DNA of 64,000 nt from Cliona cf. orientalis (lineage: Eukaryota > Porifera > Demospongiae > Clionaida > Clionaidae). The DNA lies in contig OZ005689.1 in assembly GCA_963930775.1 (NCBI GenBank), positions 2,976,001 through 3,040,000 on the forward strand, in the 5' to 3' direction. The notes below the pieces were generated by a model. It did no database searches. It was given only the letters and a program-made list of their open reading frames with translations, and was not told the DNA's origin. Below, piece by piece: positions 33,650-44,489 of this stretch (its first letter is position 1; each line of letters begins with the position of its first letter). The translations under genes were made by a program, and so were the position numbers.

Positions 33650-34063
33650 TCAACGCTAATAATCCTGCCCACTATAGCTCCGCTCCATTGTTACATGTCC
33701 TACTAGTTCCAATATCGAAGCGATAATGGATTATCTCATAGCAATTAGTAGTTGATCAGGTCCAGATAGTGGCTCCTATTTCCATACCAATAACAGTACA
33801 CTCATATGACAAGGTATCACCAGGACAGACACATTCACTAGTAAGTGCTGCATCAATATAATTGCAAATTTTCATTATTGCATTAAGCATTATGCATATA
33901 GATACAAAGCTGATTGTATGGTAGCTACAAGCAAGCCTTCAGCTACCAATGATTAACACTGACCTGATTCTGATCCAGCTGATTGTCTGAAGTAGATGAG
34001 GAAGAGCACTAAATAGATAAGTACCCTAACCATTCGTTGACGGAGCTCTGATGCAGCAGCCAT
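33650..34063 (-). pseudogene. Receptor relic with intact signal exon
   Basis: The signal exon at 33964-34063 (MAAASELRQRMVRVLIYLVL, donor GTCAGT) is undamaged. The Ig exon is only half present (about 33655-33860), with a duplicated gctccgctcc, and has no downstream exon. It has the same truncation junction as 27925 and 37464. Confidence 0.65.
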
Positions 34064-34198
34064 TAGTAACCCTTACCTTCGGTGGTTTTTAGAAAATAAC
34101 TGTACATACTATGTATACATACTTAATTGTTTATCTCAAGATTTTCCAAAATTTTATGTGTGCTAGTAACATTGGTAAGACTTGATGTAGAAGGTGGT

Positions 34199-35137
34199 AT
34201 GTAGTGGCAGCAAAGGTGCATATGCTATTGTTGGTAGGTACATCTGTACGAGTGACATTGGTATGTTTGGTGGTAGTGGGGCAGCTGCCACAGTTTAATA
34301 CCGAGATGTTGTAATGGATAGCAGGACAGTCGGGAGAAACTGGACTTCAGCTGAAAGTTAGTTCCCTTGAGGAATAGTCAATATTGTTGAATTCGAGTCC
34401 ACTAGGAGGTGAAAATGGACCTACAGTGGAGTTATTGATGCTGATTAAACAATTATCTCAATCTTAGCTAAGTATATGAGATAACTAACCTGTTATGGGA
34501 ATTTGTGCAGTGAAGGGTAGCAATGAGTCCACCATTGTATAAACATTCAATAGTCTTTCCAGCTGTGTCTAATGTGACTGTAACATTGAGATATGAAGTA
34601 TACCGTAGGTCGGGTTTTAATTGCGAGTATCTATTAAATGCGAATTGCGAGTTTTTCTACGTTTCGCAATTATTAGATTCGCAAACATAAACGTTCACAT
34701 ACACTACAGTACGGTACGGGGTCGTCCATCGCAATTATTGGATTCGCAATTTGGCCTGACTTGACTAGAACGCATTTATTAAACTACGCAATTAAAACCC
34801 ATCCTACGGTAGTTGTTGCCCTCGGCAGAAAGGCTTTGTCCCACTATATCTACATCATTGCAAACACCGTAATCGCCTGTGGCAAGTGAAAAATAGTTAT
34901 GGAATAGCAAAATCATGTAGTCCCTGTTTGAACAGTTAAATGCTGATCCAGTCCAGATAGTAGATCCTGCTCCCACAACAGTACACTCATAGGTTAAGGT
35001 ATCACCAGGACAGGCACATCCACTCACAAATATTGCTGTGTCCATATACATGTACATAGCTACAACATAGTAATTTCTAAGTTTTTATGTATTGCATACT
35101 TACTTGACTCACTGGTTGACTGGGGTTCATCACTGTA
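34199..35137 (-). pseudogene. Receptor locus 12 (type IV), disrupted by a transposon
   Basis: The FN3 piece (34215-34433) contains a TGA where all sisters have the Trp of F-S-W-S, and it lacks stalk, TM and tail. The Ig exon (about 34490-35035) is split at 34603-34809 by a MITE inserted into the TA of the segment encoding N-Y-T-S-Q. The signal exon (ATG near 35135, MNPSQPVSQ) has lost its hydrophobic core. Confidence 0.8.
34603..34809. mobile_element. 207-bp MITE inside the Ig exon of locus 12
   Basis: The ends are CCGTAGGTCGGGTTTTAATTG and its imperfect reverse complement, flanked by TA (34601-34602 and 34810-34811). Sister genes read gaagtatagttgttgcc with one TA at the same point, so the empty site is known exactly. 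Confidence 0.88.
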
Positions 35138-35140
35138 CAG

Positions 35141-35329
35141 AATTTTGGAAGATTAAATCTACATTCTCAATCAAAAGTTCTAAGACACAACATAACCATG
35201 TACACGTATATTGCTAGTTGGTGATACTGCTAGAGTATCACCAATACCAACTAGCAATATACGTGTACATGGTTATGTTGTGCCTTAGAACTTTTGATTG
35301 AGAATATAGATTTAATCTTCCAAAATTCT
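35141..35329. repeat. Large near-perfect palindrome in the IV-V spacer
   Basis: Arms of about 85 nt: aattttggaagattaaatct on the left returns inverted as agatttaatcttccaaaatt on the right, around a short centre near ggtgatactgctagagtatcacc. The right arm is the normal spacer sequence also seen at about 21350-21410; the left arm is an inverted extra copy. Confidence 0.75.
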
Positions 35330-35647
35330 TGCAATTAGTGAGTGTTTTATATAAACACTGATTAGCTGTTTAATGTCTTGAGTGTGAGCGTATGGACATA
35401 CCTCACTACTATTGACCAGTGAGAGCACACAATTCAGATATTTATTCAACTATAGGAGTATCTGTATGTAGCAAGTGAACAAAAGAAATGTTAAGTGAAA
35501 ATGATAGTGCATGTATCTTGACAAGCACTTGCTACATGTAATGCATGTACACAAGACATCTTAACTGTCAACAGAAGTGAGTGAAATTATTCAATTAATG
35601 GCACATAATTATATATAAATGGTAAATTCTGTCCCAAACATCTAATA

Positions 35648-35826
35648 CCGTAGGTCGGGTTTTAATTGCGAGTATCTATTAATTGATTAATAGATTCGCA
35701 AACATAAATGTGCACGTATACTGCAGTACGGTATGGGGTCGTCTATTGCAATTATTGGATTTGCAATTTGGCCTGACTGGAGTACAACGCAATTATTAAA
35801 CTACGCAATTAAAACCCGTCCTACGG
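35648..35826. mobile_element. 179-bp MITE, same family as 34603
   Basis: It shares the CCGTAGGTCGGGTTTTAATTG ends and much of the interior with the element 840 bp away, and is flanked by TA at 35646-35647 and 35827-35828. It lies about 20 bp past the stop codon of locus 13 and may lie in its 3' UTR. Confidence 0.85.
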
Positions 35827-35847
35827 TATTGTACAATAAGCATGTTA

Positions 35848-37107
35848 TTATCTTACTGTTGTCATTTGAGTGTGGCCATGGCCATAGGCAACGTTATCCT
35901 GTGTATCGATGGCACTCTCTAAAGGTAATGTTCCAGTGATATCTTCATACATTGGCTCCACATGTATGGTCTCTCCTGGGCTAGCTGATTGTTGAAGAGC
36001 AGCCTCTGACTTTACTTTACTTTTTATCACAATGATGGTTATGAACATCACCACACAGACCATCAGAGCTGTTGCTAGGAGACCAATGGATATTATGTAG
36101 TCTATATTGATGTTCAAGCTATTCATATTTACTGTTTCTAAATTGTATGTTCCTTGGTTTTCTGTTGGATACAAATTTGTGTTTTCTGTGGGGTCCACAC
36201 TGTATGACTCCGGATTGTCTGTTGGACTATAATTGCTTAGTAGTGTTGGAGTTGGTTGTTCTGAAGCATCAAAAGTGATGCTAATTGGATCACTTGCACC
36301 GCCATTGATGTATCCACAGACCACAGTCTGTACTGCAAATGTGCACACGGTGCCATTGAATGATATGTCAGTACAAGTGAGGCAGCTGCCACAGTTTGAT
36401 GCTAGGATGTTGTAATGGATAGCAGGACAGTCAGAGGCAACTGGACTCCAGCTTAATGTAAGATGTCTTAGCAGTAAGTGGTTGCTGATCCCAAGTCTAG
36501 TGGGTGGGCCTATAATGTGTTATTAGTAAAGACTATGTTATATTATGATTGTTTTGATCAGTTATTACAAAGTGACTAACCTGGTATTATAGAAGTGAAG
36601 ACAAGTATGTTATGCGTCCATCTATCATGGATGCATTTAATGGTCTTTCCAGCTGTATCTGATGTGATAGTAACATTGAGCTGTGAAGTATAGTTGTTGC
36701 CGTCAACAGCAATACTCCTGCCCACTATAGCTCCATTGGTACATGTCCCATCAGTTCCATTATTGAAGCGATTATGGAGCAATATTATGTCATTATTACT
36801 AGATCGACAATTAAAAGCTGATCCAGTCCAGACAGTAGTTCCATATCCCATAACAGTACACTCATATAACAAGGTATCACCAGGACAGAGACATCCACTG
36901 GTAAATCCTGCATTAATAAGTTTACATTTCGTGCTTACATACGTTACCTTGAGTGAATTCATTTCAGTGTGGTAACTATAAGCAGGTCCTTAGTTACCAA
37001 TACTGACCTGATTCTGATCCAGCTGGTTGTTTGAAATAGATGAGAAAGAGCACTAAACAAAGAGGTAGCCTTACCGTTAGTTGACAGAGCTCTGACACAG
37101 TAGCCAT
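35848..37107 (-). CDS. Receptor locus 13 (type V): intact frame, shortened FN3 loop
   Basis: Exons 37008-37107 (MATVSELCQLTVRLPLCLVL), 36581-36907 (Ig, GCLCPGDTLLYEC) and 35848-36509 give 1,089 nt (362 aa). A 24-nt in-frame deletion turns CPTTTNHTNVTC into CLTC, removing a loop and its N-glycosylation sites. Stalk, TM and tail (EPMYEDITGTLP, DNVAYGHGHTQMTTVR) match loci 9 and 11. Confidence 0.77.
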
Positions 37108-37463
37108 TTGAAATATCATTCACTTTATGATTTCTGACCTATGTGCAGTACATAATTATGTTAATGATTGTCTGTGTATGGAGTGTCGATGATGATTCTC
37201 CCAAGTGTTAGATATGAACTAGATGTGCAGTGTGTAAGCGATGAAGTGTGATACAATATTGCACATTATTTATGATACTTTGCCATTCTATTTACATTCA
37301 CAATCCTGTCTGAGAAGCGCTACACTTGAGGCGAACCTGAGCAAGCCCCCCTGTCAGGAATTTTATGATATAAATTTTTCCAAATAGTTAAAGTGCTGTC
37401 ATAAACAGCATTTAATAATTACACCCACCTGCTTCAGATTTCGACACTGTGTACAAGTAGACG

Positions 37464-37861
37464 CCTATTTGGGGCTGCCTTCAACACTAATAATCCTGGC
37501 CACTATCGAAGCGATAATAGATGATCTCATACAAATTAAAAGCTGATCCAGTCCAGGTACATAGTGGTTCCTATTTCCATACCAGTAACAGTACACTCAT
37601 ATGACAAGGTGTCACCATGACAGACACATTCACTGGTAAGTACTGCATCAATAAATTTGCTTTCTTTGGATTTTCATCGTTGCATTAAGCATTACTGATT
37701 TAGTGCCGATAGCATGCAAGGCTGATCCTATGATAGCTCCAAGCAAGCCCTTAGTCACTAGCCTGTTCCTGATCCAGCTGCTTTTCTGAAGCAGATGAAG
37801 AAGAGCACTGAATGATAGGTACTCTGATCATTAGTTGACGGAGCTCTGACACAGCAGCCAT
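37464..37861 (-). pseudogene. Third copy of the truncated receptor relic
   Basis: A half Ig exon (about 37480-37650) lies next to the same flank as the relics at 27925 and 33650. The signal exon at about 37765-37861 begins MAAVSELRQLMIRVP and then loses one base (frameshift), and its donor is GCTAG, not GTCAG. Confidence 0.62.
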
Positions 37862-38366
37862 GTGATTGTTATAGCATTATAATCAATCCCATAATCAGAA
37901 CATAATGTTCATTAATTTATCTCGTGTAGGGAATGATAATTATGATATTGCAAGAATAAGGTATCGTACATGACATTGTAGTACACGAATTTTTCATCTA
38001 CTGCCATCCTAATCAGCTGCAGGCTGTACATTAGCCAAAAAGCTTCGGTGTTTGCATAATGAATCGAAGTTTGATTTGCACTATTATTATAAGCAAAAAG
38101 TTTATAGGCAGGACACAGACAGTTCTTTATACTGCAAAAATGTACAATAATCAGACTTAATGTTTACTATTTCCAAGCTATAATAGTTATAGTTCGAGGT
38201 AGTTTTGTGGGCTATAGCAGATAAATTATGTTGTCATTGATGTTTAATTTCCTCATGGGTATATCGTTTCAAAAGTAAACAAGTACTAATTATGTTGTTC
38301 TAAATGTGTAGTTGTTAATCAACAATCCTATAGTGTTCTAGTTTTTTGCTGTAGTTAACTTATCAA

Positions 38367-39713
38367 TCACAGTGCATTGTCCTCATATTGAATATACTTG
38401 AATTGTTTGTGACCGTAGGCAACATTATCTTTTGTGTTAATGGCACTAGCTGAGGATAAAGGTCCTGTGACATCTTCATACATCGAGTCCATCGGGTCCA
38501 TGTGTATTGTTCTCTCTGCTACGTTTGGTTGTTCAAGAGCAGCTTTAACCTTTGCTTTGCTCCTCACTGAGGTAATAACTACTACTGTTATGGAAATCAT
38601 TACAACAATGACCAAAGCTGCTGCTAGGGAACTAATGGGTATTATACATCTACATGTAGCTGAAGCAGTACTTATTACAAGTGGATCACTTGTATTACCA
38701 ATAATACTTCCACCGACCACAGTTTGTAGGGCAAATATGCATGTGCTACCATCAGTTTGTACATATACATCTGTACAAGTGACATTGGTGTGGTTGGTGG
38801 TAGTGGGGCAGCTGCCACAGTTTGATGCTAGGATGTTGTAATGGATAGCAGGACAGTCAGGGGCAACTGGACTCCAGCTGAATGTAAACTCTTTTAGGAT
38901 GAAATTATCGTTGCTAATATGAAGGTTGTTAGGTGATGGAGGTAAACCTGGAATACAAAATTAGGTATTTTGAATTTAATCAGAGCTGTTACATATCTTA
39001 GGATTACAATTATTTGCAGGTACATTTTTCTGCGACTTTGGCATCGTGTTATAATACCTGGAATTTGTGTAGAGAACTGACTTGTACTAGTACTATCTGT
39101 GCCATCATAAAAACACATGATCATCTTTCCAGCTGCATCATGTGTGACAGTGACACTAAGTTGTGAAGTGTAGAGGTTGTCTTGTACAGATAGGCTTTGT
39201 ACTATAGTTCCGTTACAGATTCTAAATATTTCATCTGTGTCTGTGAAATACCAATAATCCAGGAATATTGTCTCATCATTTGGACAATTAATAGCTGTTC
39301 CAGTCCAAACTGCACCTCCTCCAAGACCACCTGTAACCGTACACTCATAGGTCAGAGTCCAATCAAGGCAATTGTATGTACTTGTAGACACAAGACGAAG
39401 ACCTAATGATGGGGCACCTGTAGGGAGAAAGTGATGGACTCGTAGATCAGAATTTTGCCAAAACAACTGTACATTCACTGAACTTTATCTGCGTGCATAA
39501 TCTATACCAATTCATGTCTAAACATATTATTATAATGTGAATACATGCAAAACTACCGATTTACTTACTTTGCCCAAGGTTTTCAGGAAAGTAGAAAAGG
39601 AGCAATATTAAAATCACTGGTGATCTGTGTAGCCTAGACTGTAGGAGAGAGTGACATACTTACATCTGTAGCCTAGTTCGATAGCATAATCCAGATTATA
39701 AGAGACTTACCAT
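38367..39713 (-). CDS. Receptor locus 14 (type II): intact split-start receptor
   Basis: Four exons: ATG mini-exon (39711-39713, followed directly by GTAAGT), signal 39569-39638 (SRLHRSPVILILLLFYF), Ig 39058-39417 (STSTYNCLDWTLTYEC) and FN3/TM/tail 38367-38947. Total 1,014 nt (337 aa), all phases consistent. The FN3 exon has PPSPNNLHISNDNF and VVGGS. The tail has SMYEDVTGP, DNVAYGHKQFKYIQYED. Compared with locus 10 the last exon is nearly identical, which suggests recent duplication or gene conversion. Confidence 0.8.
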
Positions 39714-40415
39714 GCCTTTTTCTAGTATTTCCTTCTAATTTTGATCGGCTCACAATTAATCCACATTTTGTAGCATTTAGTCTGAGGATGTTATTTTCCC
39801 AAATGAACATGATTGTGTGTTGTTTACTTGAAACAGCGTATTCATTAGGACAGTAAAGCTTCTTTTTTGTAGGATACAATTCATTGTGATTATAAACTAT
39901 AATATTATTTCCACTTTCGAATCATAATATAATGTCATGTTTGCTAGCCAATCTGCATGCATTCAAGATAGGAAGAGAAAACGATTTTATTGTACTTGCC
40001 ATATATTATGCTCTGTGTGTGATTTTCATGAACTAGAAATTCAAGCATCGACCATTGAGAGTATAATGTAGTTGATTATGGATGACAGCTGCATGGTGAT
40101 GAAGTTGCTAACTATTGGTATCATGAATATCATCTTTATCTCTGCATGATCTTAACGAGTGTCTTTGGTAAAGGCAAGTGTGCAAGATAGAAATGTCACT
40201 GCCTAAGGGTATAATCTCATGCTTGATAATAATTTTCTAGCTGTCTCACATTGTGTACACTTGATAGGCAGTATTCCCAATTGATAAGACCTGTTGTATA
40301 ATGACTGAGACATAATGCATTAGCTATACTTAATGGCTATTCTATCTATATTAGAGTATAATTATGATAGTTACGGATTTTGCATCATAATAGAGGCATT
40401 TGTCTATGAGTTCCG
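39714..40415. other. Intergenic spacer paralogous to 4530-5330
   Basis: No coding region recognised; a short open frame at 39673-39879 overlaps the locus 14 start region and has no family similarity. Sequence similarity to the locus 2-3 spacer extends across most of it. Confidence 0.5.
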
Positions 40416-41586
40416 TCAGTTCTGTGATTCTTGTGATGTAGTTGTTTTCATGTGCACATAAGCAACATTATCTTGTGTATTGATAGCATGGACTGAAGGT
40501 AAAGGTCCACTGACATCTTTGTACATTGACTCCATATTATTATGTGTTTTGCTGCTTCTTGCTGTGTTTGTCAATTGCTGTTCTAAACCAGCTTTAGCAT
40601 TTGCTTTACTTCTTCTCAAGATAATAATTATCACTGTTATGAAAACCACTACGCTGACCATTAAAGCAATTACTAACAAGCTGATGGGTATCGTATACAC
40701 TGTGTTGGAGATACATGTATCAGTGTTTACACCGATGGAATTGATGATGTTGCTTGTGATGTTTCCACAGACCACAGTTTGAACGGCAAAGATACACCCG
40801 CTATAATCAGGTGGTATGTCGATGCAAGTGGCATTGGTGTGGTTGGTGGTAGTGGGGCAGCTGCCACAGTTTGATGATGCTAGTATGTTGTAGTGAATAG
40901 CAGGACAGTCAGGGGCAACTGGACTCCAGCTGAATGTTAGTCGTCGTAGCAATGAGTCAGCGTTACTGATTCCTATTTCGTCGGGTGGCAAAAGTGGCTC
41001 TATTGTGATAAGGGGTTAAGCAAAAGGCATAAAGTGGGTTGCTACGTATAAACATGACAAACCTGTTATTGTAGGAATTGTCGAAGTGAAGCGATAATAT
41101 TCAGTGCCACTCTCATCATAATTAACACATTCAATTGTGCTTCCAGCTGTGTCAGGTGTGATGGTGACTTTGAGTTGTGAAGTGTAGTTGTTATTCTCAC
41201 CGCTAAGGATCCTTGCCACTATAGCTCCATTGTTACACGTCCTAGTTCCAACATTGAAGTGACCTGATAGTATTATGCTTGATGAACAATTAAAAGCCGA
41301 TCCAGACCAGGTACTGTATCCTCTTTCCATAGCTGTGCACTCGTATGATAAGGTGTCACCAGGATAGACACATCCACTGGTAAGTACTGCATTGTGTTGA
41401 GCATTACTGATTTAGTATGCATAATTATTATAGCTACAAGGCTGATTCTACGGTAACTACAAGCAAGCCTTCGGCTACCAGTGATTATCACTGACCTGAT
41501 TCTGACTGTCCAAAGTAGATGAGGAAGAGCACTAAATAGACAAGTACCCTAACCATTAGTTGACGGAGCTCTGACGCAGCAGCCAT
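40416..41586 (-). CDS. Receptor locus 15 (type III): intact Ig-FN3-TM receptor
   Basis: Exons 41496-41586 (MAAASELRQLMVRVLVYLVL), 41063-41386 (Ig) and 40416-40999 give 999 nt (332 aa). Its third exon is the partner of locus 3, including IINSIG, the RRSKANAKAG basic stretch and the QESQN end. The tail tyrosine motifs are MYKDV and NVAYVHM, so the usual Gly after the second Tyr is Val. The Ig exon has GCVYPGD, with Tyr at the second Cys of CVC. Confidence 0.8.
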
Positions 41587-41967
41587 TAGTAACACTTAGC
41601 TTCGGTGGTTTTTAGAAAATGACTGTACATACTTGATTGTTTATCTCAAGATTTTCCAAAATTTTTTATGTGTGCCAGTTAATTTATAAACATTGATAAG
41701 ACTTGATATAGAGCTTACGTGGATTTATTATCAAAAGAGTGGGGTATTAAGACATGTGCAAACAAACAAGTATCATAATTACACATTCTTCTGTTGTGCA
41801 TATAAATTAGTGCATGTATGTACTAACACCGTACGTGTAGGTTGTGGTGTCTGTCGATGACTGCCATTGTTTCACTATAATTGTTGTATACAGCCATAAG
41901 CAACATTGTCTTGTGTAGCAATGGTACTAACTAAAGGACCAGTGATTTCTTCATACGTTGGTACATC

Positions 41968-43253
41968 CTATGTAGCTTTTGCTCCTCTTGTTGATGTTTT
42001 TGCACATCCATAGGCAACATTATCTTGTGTATTAACAATGCCAACTCGAGAGGAAGGACCTGTGTCATTTTGATACGTAGGTATGTCCTGCGTAGCTCCT
42101 CTTGTTGATGAGCTTGTCTGGCCATAGGCAACATTATCCTGTGCATTGATGGCACTGGCTGAAGGTAAAGGACTGAGCTTGACATTTTCATACACAAGTT
42201 CATTGTGTGTGGTTTCCTCTGCTCTATTTGATTGTACAGATACAGCTCTGATCTTTGCTCTACTCCTTTTTAAGAAAATAACTATCACTGTTAAGGATGT
42301 CACTGCACCCACGAACAAAGCTGTTGCTAGGCAACTGAAAGATATGATGTATACTTGACTTGTAGCAGAGTTATTCATTCCCATTGATTCTGTTGTATCA
42401 GTTGGTGTTCTTACTGTTGATTCTGTAGTGTAGAGGGTGATATTTACTGGGTCACTTACATTGCCAGCGATATTTCCACAGACCACAGTTTGAACAGCAA
42501 AGGTACATGTGCTATCGTTGGTAGGTACATTGGTACAAGTGACATTGGTATGGTTGGTGGTAGTGGGGCAGCTGCCACAGTTTGATGCTAGGATGTTGTA
42601 ATGGACAGTAGGACAGTCAGGGGCAACTGGACTCCAGCTAAAAGTTAGTTTCCTTAAAGAGTAGTCAATTTTGTTAACGTTAAGCGTACTTGAAAGTGAA
42701 AGTGGCCCTATAGTGATAAATTGGTGAATAACTAACTACATGAATGCCTTTGACTAAACTTTATACCTCTGCAAGGATGACTAACCTTTTAAAGGAATTA
42801 GTAGGGAGAAGATAAGCATGGTGGTTATCCCGTTATCACGAATACACATGATAGTCTTTCCAGCAGTTTCTGCAGTGATGGTGACATTGAGCTGTGAAGT
42901 GTAGTTGTTGCCTTGAACACCGAGACTTTGTCCCACTATAGCTCCATTGTTACATGATATAGTAGTTCCATTTGCTGACTTGAAACGAGTATGGAGCAGT
43001 ATTATCTCGCACTCCGGACAAATCCAAACAGTCGAATATCCTCCCATAACAGTACACTCATAGGTCAAAATATCACCAGGACAGACACATCCACTCACAA
43101 ATCCTGCATTAAAAATAAAATTATGTCCCTTATCTCTATTAATTCAATTTGATAACTTTGCTTACTTGATTCAAGGGCCTGCTTTAAATCAACAAGAAAT
43201 AATATTGTTATTAAGCCTGATAATGATATAATAACTGACTGAGTGAGATTCAT
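41968..43253 (-). CDS. Receptor locus 16 (type IV): receptor with prematurely ended tail
   Basis: Exons 43166-43253 (MNLTQSVIISLSGLITILF), 42786-43103 (Ig, GCVCPGDILTYEC) and 41968-42707 give 1,146 nt (381 aa). The tail has VYENV, DNVAYGQT, TYQND and DNVAYGCA, then a TAG at a position where locus 6 has a Gln codon (AIQDVPMY). Past that TAG the frame stays open for another 30 or so codons with PTYEEITGP and a third DNVAYGC, ending at 41875-41877. A single-base nonsense change has therefore removed the last signalling module. Confidence 0.78.
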
Positions 43254-43757
43254 CACTGTAGCTATTAGAAAATGTTGCTAGTGTGACTGTTAATGACTGA
43301 AAGTGCATACGTATTATATGATCACATGTGGATTGTTGATTATGCATGTATGGTCCGTATTGCTTATGATTGAGATGATCCTCCAAAATTCCTGCAATAG
43401 GCCGAGTGTTAGTAAGCCCTAATTGGTTTTTGTAATCACTGTGCCCCAGGAAAAAAAATTAGTACAGAGTCGCTGATGATCCTGGTCCTTTGAGCTACTA
43501 GTACTAATTTTTGGCCAAGTATACCTGTTTTGCAGGATACAATTCTGATGTAGATAAAATTAACATTAGTACCTTCTTTAAGTCATGCCATTCACTAATA
43601 ATTTGCTGGTGGCACTTGATCATAAAATTCTGTGTAGCGTTTCCAATAATAAACAGAAATGCATGTTTAGCATATAGCATTAAGCTATTTTAGCACAGTG
43701 TATGATAGTTACTTCTAATAATAGTGATCTCTTGCATCCATTAATTTGGTGAATGTT

Positions 43758-44164
43758 TATGTTTTTGTGTGGCCATAAGCACCATTCTCCTTTGTATTGA
43801 TAGTACTACCAGAAGGAATGGGACCAGTGACAGTCACATTTTCATACATTGGTTCATTGTGTTTATCCCCTCCCGCTCCATTTAAGACAGCTTTGCTCCT
43901 TCTCATGTTAATTATCGTCACTGTTGTGAAAATTATTCCACTGTAATCAATCTAAAAAGCTGATGGATATAACGTACACTGTGTTAGTAGCTGTGTTTGC
44001 CATGCCCAATGCGTCTGTAGTATCCGAGTCACATGTGCTGTGGCTTTCCATTAGCTGCAAGTCATCTCTTTGTGTGATTCGAATTGGTTTGCTTATATTT
44101 CCAACATTATTTCCACAGCAGACAGTCTGCACAGCAAACATGCACATGCTACCATTAGTTGGTA
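43758..44164 (-). pseudogene. Receptor locus 17: truncated and decayed
   Basis: Only the end of the FN3 domain (MCMFAVQTVCCGNN), a stalk, part of the TM and the tail remain. Part of the TM coding sequence is deleted near 43940-43955, changing frame. The tail reads PMYENVTVTGPIP and ENGAYGHTKT. Homology to the family stops at about 44165, a few bases before a 17-G run. No Ig or signal exon follows. Confidence 0.68.
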
Positions 44165-44190
44165 CAGGTTTATTTCAATATTTCACTCAA

Positions 44191-44207
44191 GGGGGGGGGG
44201 GGGGGGG
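44191..44207 (+). repeat. 17-G homopolymer at a homology break
   Basis: The run lies between the point where the receptor sequence ends (about 44165) and the first exon found of the KH gene (44490). Like the 34-G run at 17027 it is unlikely to be sized correctly. Confidence 0.85.
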
Positions 44208-44489
44208 TACACATCCAAAGGCAGGTAGAATTGATGAATTTGGGCAGCATGTACTTTATAGCTTATGATCCAGTCTGCGGTGATGCTTTAAGGTGCTGAA
44301 ATCTACTGTATACTCACAGTAATGTATAAATTAATGTACATTACTGTATGGTTGCCTGCTTTGAGGGTGACAGGATCAATAAAAAATATCATCGTAGAGC
44401 AAGTTGGCTCATGTTTTATATACTGTATGCTTAAGGCTACACATCTCATCCGTAGAAATTTACGTAATACTATGTGTTTTCTACCCTAG

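Larger units (their letters stand above)
19875..37107 (-). repeat. Four tandem IV+V two-gene blocks
   Basis: The pairs 6+7, 8+9, 10b+11 and 12+13 each consist of a type IV gene, the shared 0.5-0.8-kb spacer and a type V gene. In every pair the type V member keeps its tail, while three of four type IV members are pseudogenes or truncated. In two of the gaps between blocks, additional relics and locus 10 have been inserted. Confidence 0.75.
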
